Below the pieces are notes generated by a model. The model saw only the letters and a program-made list of their open reading frames with translations, ran no database searches and had not been told where the DNA came from. Made by a program: the position numbers and the translations under genes. Shown piece after piece: positions 34,260 through 43,562 of a DNA stretch of 64,000 nt. This stretch comes from Salipiger profundus (GTDB taxonomy: Bacteria > Pseudomonadota > Alphaproteobacteria > Rhodobacterales > Rhodobacteraceae): assembly GCF_001969385.1 (NCBI RefSeq), contig NZ_CP014796.1, forward strand, positions 124,001 through 188,000, read 5' to 3'. The first letter of the stretch is position 1. Each line of letters starts with the position of its first letter.

Positions 34260-35690
34260 TCAGTCGGGCAGGTCGAAGACCTGGCCGGGATAGATGAGGT
34301 CGGGGTCGCGGATCTGGTCGCGGTTGGCCTCGAAGACCTTCACGTAGGCCATGCCCTCGCCGTAGCGGTCGCGGGCGAGCGCCCAGAGCGTATGTCCAGG
34401 CTGCACGGTGACGGCACCGAGCGGCGCGCCGCCCTCGCCCGCGGCGGCGAGCCGCGCGGGTTCCTCGCGCAGGAAAGGGCTTTCGGCGCGGGCGGTGACG
34501 GCGCCTCCGGCGTCGAGCTGGTCGACGCGGAGCGTGTAGGTGCCGGTTTCGATATCGGGGAGAGCGGCGCGCCAGCGGCCGGTACCGGGCACCTGCGAGG
34601 TCGCGACGGAGCGGTTGTCGAGGTAGATGCGCAGCGAGGCGGCGGCGCTGCCCCGCCCCGAGAGCACCACGTTGCCCGCGTCGTCGTAGGCGATGGCGTC
34701 GATCACCACCTCGTTCGGGGCGCGCGGCGCCGGGGCCTGCAGCACCTCGACGCCCTCGGCGTTCGACAGCAGCACGGTCTGCGCGGGCGGCGGCGGGGCG
34801 GGCACCGTTTCGGGTGCGGCGCTGTCCTGCGCGGTGGCGGCGCCCTCGAACGGCGCGGCTGCGGGCTCCTCGCCCGCCAGTTGCGGGGTCGCTGGCGACG
34901 CCGGCGCCCCGGCCCCCCGGCTCAGCGCCGCAAGCTCGGACCGAGCCGCGGCGGCCGTGGCGCCGGCGCTGGCAGGGGTCGTGGGCGGGGGCGCGAGGAT
35001 GACTTCGTCGACGGAATCGACCTCCTGCCCGTCGCGGGTCATGCGCAGACGCAGCACGCGGGGCTCGGCTGCGGGCGGCAGATCGAGGAAGAGCGCGAAG
35101 CGGCCCGAGCGGTCGACGGGCTGCGGTGCGACATCGGGCTGCGGCACGCCGTCCAGCAGCACCGAGACCTGCGCCCCCGGCGGTGCGCTGCCCGCCACCA
35201 GCGTCTGTCCGGAGGGATCGGCGCGCACGAGGTCGAAACTCGGGGCATCGGGCGCCGCGGCCGGCGCCTCGGGGCGGTCCGCGTCGGCCGTCTCGGGGAC
35301 GTCGCGCGTCTCCGGGGCATCGGGCGTCCGGGTCGCCACGGGAGCGTCGGGGGCGACCCTGGAGAGAGAGAGTCCGGCCGATGGCGCGTCCGCGTTCGAG
35401 GCCATGGCATGATCGGCTTGCGCTTTCGCGGTCTCCGACGGCGCCGCTTGCCGCCCCGCGGGGTCCGCATCCGTGGTTACGGGCGCGGGCTCCCCGGTCG
35501 AGGACGCCACGGCGGGCGCCGCCTCGGGGGCCTGCTCGGGCGATGTGACCGCCGGCGCCTCGTTTGCCTCCGGCTGCGGACGCACCAGCGACAACGGTTT
35601 CAAACCGGGGCCGATCGCGTCGCCAAGATACAGCAGCGCCACCAGAACGGCGGCGCAGAGAAGCACCCAGCCCAGAGCCCGTGACGTCAT
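34260..35690 (-). CDS. LysM-domain membrane-anchored protein
   Basis: 476 residues. An N-terminal membrane anchor (RALGWVLLCAAVLVALLYLG), a long Pro/Ala/Glu-rich low-complexity region (about residues 30-290), Ig-like beta segments (GSAAASLRIYLDNRSVAT, TYTLRVDQLDAGG) and a C-terminal LysM domain (PGHTLWALARDRYGEGMAY then LIYPGQVFDLPD). It is probably held in the inner membrane with the LysM in the periplasm binding peptidoglycan. GGGA lies 7 bases before the ATG at 35690. Confidence 0.85.
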   Translation of the reverse strand: MTSRALGWVLLCAAVLVALLYLGDAIGPGLKPLSLVRPQPEANEAPAVTSPEQAPEAAPAVASSTGEPAPVTTDADPAGRQAAPSETAKAQADHAMASNADAPSAGLSLSRVAPDAPVATRTPDAPETRDVPETADADRPEAPAAAPDAPSFDLVRADPSGQTLVAGSAPPGAQVSVLLDGVPQPDVAPQPVDRSGRFALFLDLPPAAEPRVLRLRMTRDGQEVDSVDEVILAPPPTTPASAGATAAAARSELAALSRGAGAPASPATPQLAGEEPAAAPFEGAATAQDSAAPETVPAPPPPAQTVLLSNAEGVEVLQAPAPRAPNEVVIDAIAYDDAGNVVLSGRGSAAASLRIYLDNRSVATSQVPGTGRWRAALPDIETGTYTLRVDQLDAGGAVTARAESPFLREEPARLAAAGEGGAPLGAVTVQPGHTLWALARDRYGEGMAYVKVFEANRDQIRDPDLIYPGQVFDLPD

Positions 35691-35730
35691 GTTCAATTCC
35701 CATCCCCGAACGCGCCAGATCGCGGCGCGG

Positions 35731-35759
35731 TTGAGAACGTATAACAATCCCGTTATCAC
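35731..35759 (+). promoter_or_regulatory. Candidate promoter of the LOG gene
   Basis: TTGAGA and TATCAC are separated by 17 bases; predicted start near 35766, 27 bases before the ATG. It overlaps the opposite promoter of the LysM gene. Confidence 0.3.
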
Positions 35760-35766
35760 CGGTCAA
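35738..35766 (-). promoter_or_regulatory. Candidate promoter of the LysM gene
   Basis: On the minus strand TTGACC (35766-35761) and TATACG (35743-35738) are 17 bases apart, giving a start near 35731 and a leader of about 40 bases. One of the best promoter matches in the window. Confidence 0.45.
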
Positions 35767-35792
35767 AACGGCAATTTTCCGCGAGTCCCCAC

Positions 35793-36344
35793 ATGCCCCC
35801 CAAATCCGTCTGCGTCTATTGCGGCTCGCGTCCAGGACGCTCCGCCGCCTATGCCCGTGCCGCCGAGGCGCTGGGACAGGGTCTTGCTGCCGAGAACTGG
35901 CGGCTGGTCTACGGGGCGGGGGATGTCGGGCTCATGGGCACCGTGGCGCGGGCGGCGCAAGCCAGCGGCGCCGAGACCTTCGGCGTGATCCCGACCCACC
36001 TGCTCAACCGCGAGGTCGGCAAGACCGACCTGACCCGCTTCATCATCACCGAGACGATGCACGAGCGTAAGAAGGTGATGGTGATGAACGCCGATGCCAT
36101 CGTCGTGCTGCCGGGCGGCGCGGGCTCGCTCGACGAGTTCTTCGAGGTGCTGACCTGGCGCCAGCTCGGGCTTCACGACAAGCCCATCGTGCTGCTCGAC
36201 TGCGAGGGGTTCTGGGGCCCGCTCAAGGCGCTGCTGCATCACATCGTCGACGAGGACTTCGCAGACGAGTCGCTGCTCGACTACGTGCAGAGCGCCGAGA
36301 CCGCAGAGGGCGCGCTCGAGATCCTCCGGCGCGCGCTCTGCTGA
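35793..36344 (+). CDS. LOG family protein (cytokinin riboside 5'-monophosphate phosphoribohydrolase-like)
   Basis: 183 residues, Rossmann fold of the TIGR00730 group. Opens with SVCVYCGSRPG, has LVYGAGDVGLMGTVA and the catalytic motif VVLPGGAGSLDEFFEVLTW (PGGxGxxxE type) with MHERKKVMV upstream. The family removes ribose-5-phosphate from nucleoside monophosphates; in bacteria it is often linked to nucleotide salvage. Divergent from the LysM gene with overlapping promoters. Confidence 0.9.
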   Translation: MPPKSVCVYCGSRPGRSAAYARAAEALGQGLAAENWRLVYGAGDVGLMGTVARAAQASGAETFGVIPTHLLNREVGKTDLTRFIITETMHERKKVMVMNADAIVVLPGGAGSLDEFFEVLTWRQLGLHDKPIVLLDCEGFWGPLKALLHHIVDEDFADESLLDYVQSAETAEGALEILRRALC

Positions 36345-36401
36345 CGCGCCTGAGATCCTGCCCGGCAGCCCCCAACCGGAGCGCGACCGGGCAGCGGGCC
36401 G

Positions 36402-38351
36402 TCAGTCGATGGCGCGCAGCGTGCTGCCCTTCAGCTCTTCGCTGAACGGCACCGGCAGCGGATCGCGCCCGAGCCGCGCGCGGTAGACCGGAAGGCTCTC
36501 GGCCACGCGCATCACGTAGTTCCGGGTTTCGTTGAACGGGATCATCTCGATCCAGTCGATCACGTCGATCTCGCCCCTCCGGGGGTCGCCGAACTGGTCC
36601 ATCCAGCGCAGCGGACGACCGGGGCCGGCGTTGTAGCCCGCCGCCATCATCACCGCGTTGCCGTCGAATCTCTGCGCCAGCCGCGCAAGGTAAGCCGCCC
36701 CGAGCCGGGCGTTGTAGGCCGGGTCCGCCGTGAGCGAGGCGGGGGAGTAGTCGATCCCGAGCCACCCCGAGACATCGCTGGCGGTGCCCGGCATGAGCTG
36801 CATCAGGCCGCGCGCGCCAGCGCCCGAGACCACCGTCGGGTCGAATTCCGATTCCCGCCGGGCGATGGCCAGAACCAGTTCCATGGGCACCGGGAAGTCG
36901 GTCTTCACGAGGTCGGGATGCAGCGCGTAATAAGGCCCCGGCAGTTCGATGCCGTAGCGCGCGGCGCGCTTGCCGACCATGACCTGCACGTGCGGGCGCC
37001 CCATTTCCTCGAGCATGTCGCCAAGCTGGCCGATCTGCTGGCGATCGAGCCCTTCGGCCAGATGCGTGAGGAAGCGCTCGCCGAGGTTCAACTCTCCGGC
37101 GGCGAGCAGCAGCACCGCCGCCTTGTAGACGCTCGAATCGACGAAGGGGGCCTCGCGCCAGTTGGGAAATTCCTCGTCGCCGGCAAGCGCCGGATCCGGC
37201 GCGACGCCGGCCCGTTCCGCCGCGAGCAGACCGTAGAACGACGTCTGGTAGCGCGCGCCCTGCATGTAGGCGGTCTCGGCCCCGGCTGCATCGCCCAGAT
37301 CTTCGAGTGCCCGGCCGCGCCAGTAGCCGGCCCGTCCGAGCGAGATCGGCGTGTCCACCGCCTCGCCATGACCGCGGAAATGCCCCAGCGCCGTCTCGGG
37401 GTCGTCGAGGAAACGCAAGGCGATGAAGCCCGACAGCCATTCGAGGGCGGCGTAGCTCGTCCCCTCGGTCAGGTGATGCGTCGAGGCGACCTCGTAGGCC
37501 TGCCGGTAATTCCCCTCGAGCATCAGCTCGTGGGCGAGATCGTCGCGGCGCCCTGCCCAGGCCCATGGCTCGCCGAGCGTCTCGGCGCTCTTCGAATGCT
37601 CGAGCAGCAGCGAAATCGCGTCGGAATCCCGCCCCTTGCGGGTGCGCCAGAGGTAGCGCTCGTAGGCAAGGCCGGGGTCGTTGCGCATGTCCTCAGGCAC
37701 CGCCGCGATCAGCCCGTCGACCCCGGGCACCATGTCTCGCAGGCCGATGCGGGCCTCGGCGAGCTTCTGCCACTCGTCGCTGACCAGCGGCATGATCGCA
37801 CGGGCATTCGATTCCCAGCCCTGCCACAGCGCCATGTCGAGCCGCGCCTCGTGATGGTCGCGCAGCAGGTCGCCCCAATCCGCGAGGAAGGCCCGCCGCT
37901 CGTCGGCGGAAAGCGGCAGCGTGCGCCATGCCAGCACCACCTCGGCCTCGGCGGCGCCGGCCTCGCCCTCGGCCTGGTAGGCCCGCGCCAGCGCCAGGGC
38001 GCCGGCGCCGGTCTGCGGCCGGTAGCCGGCGAAGAAGGCCTTAACGATCCGGCTGTCGCCGGACTCGGAAATGGCGATCTCGCTCTTTTCCCGCAGGTAA
38101 GGCATGCCCGGCCAGTTCGGGTTGCGGGCGATGAAATCCATGATCTGCCCCGGGTCGCCCCGGCTGGCGCGAAGGTAATGCCACAGGATCACGTCGAGAG
38201 CCGCCTGCCCGTCGGCACGCGAATCGATCAGCGCGGCGGCCCAGTTGCCCTCGCGCATGTCCTGCATGGCTTGCGCCAGCGGCCGCTCCTGCTGGGCAGC
38301 CGCCGGTAAGCTCGTGATGATGAAGAGGAGGATGGCCCAGAGGCGCGACAT
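36402..38351 (-). CDS. Soluble lytic murein transglycosylase (Slt family)
   Basis: 649 residues. Signal peptide MSRLWAILLFIITSLPAAAQ. Long superhelical repeat region, then the C-terminal SLT domain: catalytic Glu in AIARRESEFDPTVVSGAGA, GLMQLMPGTA, YNARLGAAYLARL, MMAAGYNAGPGR and the closing MIPFNETRNYVMRV. Cleaves the MurNAc-GlcNAc bond forming anhydro ends in the periplasm. Divergent from dapA. On the minus strand TTGAAG (38422-38417) and TATCCT (38400-38395), 16 bases apart, may be its promoter. Confidence 0.95.
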   Translation of the reverse strand: MSRLWAILLFIITSLPAAAQQERPLAQAMQDMREGNWAAALIDSRADGQAALDVILWHYLRASRGDPGQIMDFIARNPNWPGMPYLREKSEIAISESGDSRIVKAFFAGYRPQTGAGALALARAYQAEGEAGAAEAEVVLAWRTLPLSADERRAFLADWGDLLRDHHEARLDMALWQGWESNARAIMPLVSDEWQKLAEARIGLRDMVPGVDGLIAAVPEDMRNDPGLAYERYLWRTRKGRDSDAISLLLEHSKSAETLGEPWAWAGRRDDLAHELMLEGNYRQAYEVASTHHLTEGTSYAALEWLSGFIALRFLDDPETALGHFRGHGEAVDTPISLGRAGYWRGRALEDLGDAAGAETAYMQGARYQTSFYGLLAAERAGVAPDPALAGDEEFPNWREAPFVDSSVYKAAVLLLAAGELNLGERFLTHLAEGLDRQQIGQLGDMLEEMGRPHVQVMVGKRAARYGIELPGPYYALHPDLVKTDFPVPMELVLAIARRESEFDPTVVSGAGARGLMQLMPGTASDVSGWLGIDYSPASLTADPAYNARLGAAYLARLAQRFDGNAVMMAAGYNAGPGRPLRWMDQFGDPRRGEIDVIDWIEMIPFNETRNYVMRVAESLPVYRARLGRDPLPVPFSEELKGSTLRAID

Positions 38352-38482
38352 GAGCTTGCAATTTCCGATGTGAGAAGGAATAGACGCGCTCCAGAGGATA
38401 TCGCGCCGCCTCCATGCTTCAACTCACAATCATGGCAGGCGCGGATCTTTGCATACGTTAGGACAATGAAAAGGAGCGTGTC

Positions 38483-39358
38483 ATGTTGAAAGGTTCAATG
38501 CCTGCCCTGGTCACGCCGTTCAAGGACGGCGCAGTGGATTTCGACACGCTCAAACGCCTCGTCGACTGGCACATCGAGCAGGGCAGCCACGGGCTCGTGC
38601 CCGTCGGCACCACCGGCGAGAGCCCGACGCTCAGCCACACCGAACACGAGGCCGTGATCGAATGCGTGGTCAAGGCGGTCGACGGACGAATCCCGGTGAT
38701 CGCCGGCGCCGGCTCGAACAGCACCGACGAGGCGATCCGCTTCGTGCAGTTCGCCAAGGTGATCGGTGCGGATGCCGCGCTGGTGGTGACGCCCTATTAC
38801 AACAAGCCGACGCAGGCGGGCATGTATGCGCACTTCAAGGCGCTGCACGACTGTGCCGAGATCCCGATCGTGATCTACAACATCCCCGGCCGCTCGGCGG
38901 TCGACATGCTGCCGGTGACCATGGGCGAGCTGGCGAAGCTGCCGCGCATCATCGGCGTGAAGGACGCGACCGGCGACCTCGCCCGTGTCAGCGCGCAGCG
39001 GATCACCTGCGGCAAGGACTTCCTGCAGATCTCGGGCGAGGACGCCACCGCGCACGGGTTCAACGCGCAGGGCGGCATCGGCTGCATTTCGGTCACCGCG
39101 AACGTCGCACCGAAGCTCTGCTCGGAGCTGCAGGAGGCGACGCTGGCCGGCGACTACGGCACCGCGCTCGAGATCCAGGACCGCCTGATGCCGCTGCACC
39201 AGTCGATCTTCGCCGAACCGGGGCTTTGCGGTGCGAAATACGCGATGTCCCGCATCGGCCTCTGCGAGGAAGAGATGCGCCTGCCTCTGCTGCCCGTCAG
39301 CGAGCCGGTCCGCGCGCTCATCGACAACGGCCTGCGCCACGCCGGCCTGCTGAACTGA
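38483..39358 (+). CDS. dapA: 4-hydroxy-tetrahydrodipicolinate synthase
   Basis: 291 residues. Condenses pyruvate with aspartate semialdehyde on the lysine/diaminopimelate pathway. Schiff-base lysine K160 (GVKDATGD), Y132 (IYNIPGRS) and [10 protein letters not shown] are all present. AAAGGAGCG precedes the ATG. Its partner dapB lies about 11 kb away. Followed by a strong terminator, so it is probably a single-gene transcript. Confidence 0.97.
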   Translation: MLKGSMPALVTPFKDGAVDFDTLKRLVDWHIEQGSHGLVPVGTTGESPTLSHTEHEAVIECVVKAVDGRIPVIAGAGSNSTDEAIRFVQFAKVIGADAALVVTPYYNKPTQAGMYAHFKALHDCAEIPIVIYNIPGRSAVDMLPVTMGELAKLPRIIGVKDATGDLARVSAQRITCGKDFLQISGEDATAHGFNAQGGIGCISVTANVAPKLCSELQEATLAGDYGTALEIQDRLMPLHQSIFAEPGLCGAKYAMSRIGLCEEEMRLPLLPVSEPVRALIDNGLRHAGLLN

Positions 39359-39400
39359 AGGCGGCGCCGGGGTAACTGGCCCGAAGCGCCAACCGGATCG

Positions 39401-39432
39401 AGACGCGGCAGCCCCTGCCGCGTCTTTTTGTT
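39401..39432 (+). terminator. Terminator after dapA
   Basis: AGACGCGGCAG (39401-39411) pairs with CTGCCGCGTCT (39415-39425), an 11-bp stem with a 3-base loop followed by TTTTTG. Confidence 0.9.
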
Positions 39433-39552
39433 TCCACTGGAAAGCGCCGCAGCACCGGCGGCAAAACGCCACCCTTCCCCTCCTGCCCGCGCCGTCTTTC
39501 CATCCGTCCGCGCAGAGGCTAGATCGGGGCAGGCAGGAAACGGGAGACCCCA

Positions 39553-40029
39553 ATGCGGACAGTGGCCATCGTGGCGCTGATCACCTTCGTGATCGACCAG
39601 CTTTCGAAATGGGTCGTGGTGCATCTGATGGGGCTCGACACGCGGCTCGCCATCGACGTGCTGCCGCCGTTCCTGAACTTCCGCATGGCGTGGAACTACG
39701 GCATCAACTTCGGCCTGCTGAACGGCGGCGAGACGACCAAGTGGGTGCTGATCTCGGTGGCGCTCGGGATCGTGCTTTTCGTGCTGGTCTGGCTGCGCCG
39801 CGATCCGCCGGGCTGGCCCGGGCTCGTCGCGGGCGGGCTGCTTGTCGGCGGCGCCATCGGCAACGTCGTCGACCGCCTGCTTTACGGCGCGGTGGCGGAC
39901 TTTCTCAACATGTCCTGCTGCGGCATCGAGAACCCCTTTGCCTTCAACGTGGCCGACATCGCGATCTTCGCGGGGGCGCTCGGGCTGGTGCTGCTGCCGG
40001 GCAAAAAACCGGGGAAAAACGGCACGTGA
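39553..40029 (+). CDS. lspA: Lipoprotein signal peptidase (signal peptidase II)
   Basis: 158 residues with four membrane helices. Aspartyl protease dyad: D107 in GNVVDRLLYGAVADF and D135 in FNVADIAIFAG. Cuts prolipoproteins after lipid transfer in the inner membrane. CGGGAGA lies upstream of the ATG. The next gene encodes a lipoprotein, a likely substrate. Confidence 0.96.
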   Translation: MRTVAIVALITFVIDQLSKWVVVHLMGLDTRLAIDVLPPFLNFRMAWNYGINFGLLNGGETTKWVLISVALGIVLFVLVWLRRDPPGWPGLVAGGLLVGGAIGNVVDRLLYGAVADFLNMSCCGIENPFAFNVADIAIFAGALGLVLLPGKKPGKNGT

Positions 40030-40082
40030 CGCCACGCGGATCATACGTTAAAGCAGGACAGGGCAAGAACCGGAGGGTGGCA

Positions 40083-40610
40083 ATGAAGCTGTCGCACATG
40101 GTGCTGATGACGGGGCTGATCGGGCTCGCCGCGTGTTCCGGCGACGAACGCGACATCCGTCTGCACGAGCTGCGCTCGAACAGCGGCCAGCCCGAGGAAT
40201 TCGCCATCGTGCCGAACAAGCCGCTCGAGCAGCCGCCGAGCTACAACGCCCTGCCCACGCCTGCGCCCGGTGCCGCGAACCGTACCGACCAGACCCCCAA
40301 GGCCGACGCCGTGGCAGTGCTGGGCGGCAACCCCGCGCGCCTCGACGAGACCGCCGCCCCGCGTGGCGACGCGGCGCTGATCAACCGGGCCTCGCGCTAC
40401 GGGCGGCAGGGCGACATCCGCGGTCAGCTCGCCTCCGAGGATCTCGCGTTCCGCAAGCGCAAGTCGATCTTCAACTGGAAGCTCGTCCCCGAGGACGAAT
40501 ACGACAAGGCCTACCGCGCGCAATGGCTCGACGCCTACGGCGTGCTCGATGCCTTCCGCCGCGCCGGTGTCCGCACGCCCTCTGCCCCGCCGGAAGGCTG
40601 GGAAGACTAG
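40083..40610 (+). CDS. DUF3035 family lipoprotein
   Basis: 175 residues. Signal peptide with lipobox GLIGLAACSG, so lipidated at the cysteine by the Lgt/LspA pathway. The mature part reads SGQPEEFAIVPNKPLEQPP, the DUF3035 signature, and ends with SIFNWKLVPEDEYDKAYRA. Function unknown; the family is alphaproteobacterial and probably envelope-linked. GGAGGGTGGCA precedes the ATG. Lies 53 bases after lspA. Confidence 0.88.
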   Translation: MKLSHMVLMTGLIGLAACSGDERDIRLHELRSNSGQPEEFAIVPNKPLEQPPSYNALPTPAPGAANRTDQTPKADAVAVLGGNPARLDETAAPRGDAALINRASRYGRQGDIRGQLASEDLAFRKRKSIFNWKLVPEDEYDKAYRAQWLDAYGVLDAFRRAGVRTPSAPPEGWED

Positions 40611-40623
40611 GCAGCGTCGCAGA

Positions 40624-40640
40624 GTGGGTTTGCAACCCAC
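40624..40640. terminator. Hairpin after the DUF3035 gene
   Basis: GTGGGTT-TGC-AACCCAC, a 7-bp perfect stem 14 bases after the stop, with no T-run. It resembles the GTGGGC hairpin at 16933. May end or protect the lspA-DUF3035 transcript. Confidence 0.4.
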
Positions 40641-40797
40641 CTGCCCCGCCGTGGGCCGTGTTTCTGCCCTTGCCTCGAGGTTCGCCGCACTCCCGCGCGC
40701 CCTCCCGTCCGCATCACGATACCGCCAACGCCGCTTGCGTGGGCGCTGGCGTCGCGTAGGTTTGGGGAAGATACCGCAAACTGACCGGGGTTCGCCG

Positions 40798-42168
40798 ATG
40801 AAGAAACTCGCCGCGGCACTTGCCGCTCTGTGCCTCACCGCGCTGCCGGTGCTGGCGCAGGACCAGGAGACCGAGGATCAGGTCACCACCTTCACGCTCG
40901 ACAACGGGCTCGAGGTCGTGGTGATCGAGGACCACCGCGCGCCGGTGGTGTCGCACATGGTCTGGTATCGCGCCGGATCCGCCGACGAGACGCCCGGCTC
41001 TTCCGGGGTCGCGCATTTCCTCGAACATCTGCTGTTCAAGGGCACCGACACGCTCGATCCGGGCGAATTCTCCAAGATCGTGGCGCAGAACGGCGGCACC
41101 GACAACGCCTTCACCTCCTACGACCAGACGGCCTATTACCAGCGTGTCGCGGCGGATCGTCTCGGGCTGATGATGGAGATGGAGGCCGACCGCATGGTCA
41201 ACCTCCGGCTCGACGAGGAGGACATCCTCACCGAGCGCGACGTCATCATCGAAGAGCGCAACATGCGGGTGGAGAACGACCCCTCGGCGCTCATGCGCGA
41301 GCAGCTGGGCGCGACGCTCTACCTCAACCACCGCTACGGCATTCCGATCATCGGCTGGCGCGACGAGATGGAGACGCTCGACCTCGACGCGGCCTATGAT
41401 TTCTACCACCGCTTCTATGCCCCCAACAACGCAATCCTCATCGTGGCCGGCGACGTGACCCCCGATGAGGTGAAGGCGCTGGCCGAGGAGCACTACGGCC
41501 CGCTCGAGGCCAACCCCGAGGTCGGCGCCCCCCGTGCCCGTCCGCAGGAACCGGAGCAGACCGCCGAGCGGCGGCTGATCTTCCGGGACCCGCGCGTGGC
41601 GCAGCCCTACGTCATGCGCCGCTACCTCGCCCCCGAACGCGATCCCGGCGATCAGCGCGAGGCCGCGGCGCTCACCCTGCTCGACCAGGTGCTCGGCGGC
41701 GGGCAGACCTCGGTGCTGACGCGCGAGCTGCAGTTCGACCGCAAGGTCGCGGTCTACACCGGCGCCTTCTACGACGGCACCTCCTACGACGATTCGAGCT
41801 TCGGGCTCGTCGTGGTCCCCTCGACCGGCGTGAGCCTCGAAGAGGCCGAGGCCGCGCTCGACGAGACACTCGCCGACTTCATCGAGACCGGCGTCGACCC
41901 CGAGCAGCTCGAACGGATCAAGTTCCAGCTGCGCGCGGACCGCATCTATGCCCGCGACAACGTGCAGTCGCTGTCGCGCCGCTACGGCAGCGCCCTCACC
42001 TCGGGGCTGACGGTCGAGGACGTGCAGGCATGGCCCGAGGTGCTGCAGTCGATCACGCCCGAAGAGATCGTCGAGGCCGCGAAGAAGGTCTTCGACCGCA
42101 AGCAATCTGTCACCGGCTACCTGATGGCCGAGGAAACCGCCACGCCGATGAAGGAGGTCACCCAATGA
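40798..42168 (+). CDS. M16 family zinc metallopeptidase (active partner)
   Basis: 456 residues. Signal peptide MKKLAAALAALCLTALPVLA. The inverted zinc motif HxxEH is HFLEH (residues 73-77) in SSGVAHFLEHLLFKGTD, with the downstream acidic ligand region ERDVIIEERNMRVENDPSA. Periplasmic peptidase. The upstream frame is open to 40549 but lies before the signal peptide. The stop overlaps the next M16 gene (ATGA), so the two form a coupled pair. Confidence 0.93.
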   Translation: MKKLAAALAALCLTALPVLAQDQETEDQVTTFTLDNGLEVVVIEDHRAPVVSHMVWYRAGSADETPGSSGVAHFLEHLLFKGTDTLDPGEFSKIVAQNGGTDNAFTSYDQTAYYQRVAADRLGLMMEMEADRMVNLRLDEEDILTERDVIIEERNMRVENDPSALMREQLGATLYLNHRYGIPIIGWRDEMETLDLDAAYDFYHRFYAPNNAILIVAGDVTPDEVKALAEEHYGPLEANPEVGAPRARPQEPEQTAERRLIFRDPRVAQPYVMRRYLAPERDPGDQREAAALTLLDQVLGGGQTSVLTRELQFDRKVAVYTGAFYDGTSYDDSSFGLVVVPSTGVSLEEAEAALDETLADFIETGVDPEQLERIKFQLRADRIYARDNVQSLSRRYGSALTSGLTVEDVQAWPEVLQSITPEEIVEAAKKVFDRKQSVTGYLMAEETATPMKEVTQ

Positions 42169-43478
42169 AGCCGCTTCTCGCCCTCGCCTTCGGTCTCTGC
42201 GCCGCAACGCCCGTGCTGGCAGCCACCGACATCGAGACCGTCGAGACACCGGGCGGCTTCACCGCCTGGCTTGTCCAGGAGCCGTCGATCCCCTTCACCT
42301 CGCTCGAGATCCGGTTCCGCGGCGGCACCTCGCTGGACCCTGAGGGCAAGGAAGGCGCGACCAACCTGATGGTCGGGCTGCTCGAGGAAGGCGCGGGCGA
42401 CTACGACGCGCGCGGCTTCGCCGAGGCGCGCGACGCGCTCGCCGCCGAGTTCAGCTACGATTCCAGCCCCGACACCGTGTCGGTCTCGGCGCGCTTCCTG
42501 ACCGAGAACCGCGACGCGGCGGTCGACCTGCTGCGCGAGAGCCTCATCGAGCCCAGCTTCAGCGAGACCGCGATCGAGCGCGTGCGCCAGCAGGTGCTCA
42601 CCTCGGTCCGCAGCGATGCCAAGGATCCCGACGCCATCGCCGACGCCCGCTTCGACGAGCTGGTCTTTGGCGACCACCCTTATGCCAACCACACGCATGG
42701 CACGGTGGACAGTGTCACCGCGCTCACCCGCGACGATCTCGTGGCGGCCCATGACGCGGCGCTTGCCCGCGACCGGGTCTACATCGCCGCCGCCGGGGAC
42801 ATCTCGCCCGAGGAACTGTCTTCGCTGATCGACGAGCTTCTCGGCGACCTGCCCGAGACCGGCGCCCCCCTGCCCGAGGATGTCGAGGTCAGCACCGAGG
42901 CGGGAACCACCGTCGTGCCCTTCGACACGCCGCAATCGGTGGCGGTCTTCGGGCACGCGGGCATCAAGCGCGACGATCCCGACTTCTTCCCCGCTTACGT
43001 GATGAACACCATCCTCGGCGGAGGCGGCTTCGAGGCGCGGCTTATGAAGGAGGTGCGCGAGAAGCGCGGGCTGACCTACGGCGTCTATTCCTACCTCGCG
43101 CCGATGGACCACGCCGAGCTCTACCTCGGCCGGGTCGCATCTGCCAACGACCGCATCGCCGAGGCCGTCTCGGTCATTCGCGACGAATGGGCCAAGATGG
43201 CCGAGGACGGCGTAACGCAGGAAGAGCTCGATCAGGCCAAGACCTATCTTACCGGCGCCTACCCGCTGCGGTTCGACGGCAACGGCCCGATCGCGCGGAT
43301 CCTCGTGGGAATGCAGCTCGACGGGCTGACGCCGGACTACGTGAACACCCGCAACGACAAGGTCGAGGCCGTCACGCTCGACGACATCAACCGCGTCGCG
43401 GCACGGCTGATGAAGCCCGACGCGCTGCGCTTCGTGGTGGTCGGACAACCCGAGGGGCTGGACGAAACGCCGGGCTGA
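42165..43478 (+). CDS. M16 family peptidase-like protein lacking the zinc motif
   Basis: 437 residues. Signal peptide MKPLLALAFGLCAATPVLA. Same fold as its neighbour, but the HxxEH position is GATNLMVGLLEEG, so no zinc site. The C half keeps AEAVSVIRDEWAKMAEDG and the substrate-binding YPLRFDGNGPIAR. This fits heterodimeric M16B enzymes in which one chain is catalytic and the other supplies substrate-binding residues. Start overlaps the previous stop by four bases. Confidence 0.9.
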   Translation: MKPLLALAFGLCAATPVLAATDIETVETPGGFTAWLVQEPSIPFTSLEIRFRGGTSLDPEGKEGATNLMVGLLEEGAGDYDARGFAEARDALAAEFSYDSSPDTVSVSARFLTENRDAAVDLLRESLIEPSFSETAIERVRQQVLTSVRSDAKDPDAIADARFDELVFGDHPYANHTHGTVDSVTALTRDDLVAAHDAALARDRVYIAAAGDISPEELSSLIDELLGDLPETGAPLPEDVEVSTEAGTTVVPFDTPQSVAVFGHAGIKRDDPDFFPAYVMNTILGGGGFEARLMKEVREKRGLTYGVYSYLAPMDHAELYLGRVASANDRIAEAVSVIRDEWAKMAEDGVTQEELDQAKTYLTGAYPLRFDGNGPIARILVGMQLDGLTPDYVNTRNDKVEAVTLDDINRVAARLMKPDALRFVVVGQPEGLDETPG

Positions 43479-43504
43479 CGGGCAGCATCCATCGGAATCT
43501 CCAG

Positions 43505-43540
43505 AAGGCGCCGGCGCATTGCTCCGGCGTCTTTCTTTTC
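43505..43540 (+). terminator. Terminator after the M16 pair
   Basis: AAGGCGCCGG (43505-43514) pairs with CCGGCGTCTT (43524-43533), a 10-bp stem with one G-U pair, followed by TCTTTTCC. Confidence 0.8.
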
Positions 43541-43562
43541 CAAGCTTATGGCGCCGGACGGG

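Noticed and set aside
36345..36401. TGCCCGG/CCGGGCA repeat between LOG and slt genes
   Set aside because: Arms are 7 bp with a 21-base loop and no T-run, too weak to call a terminator.
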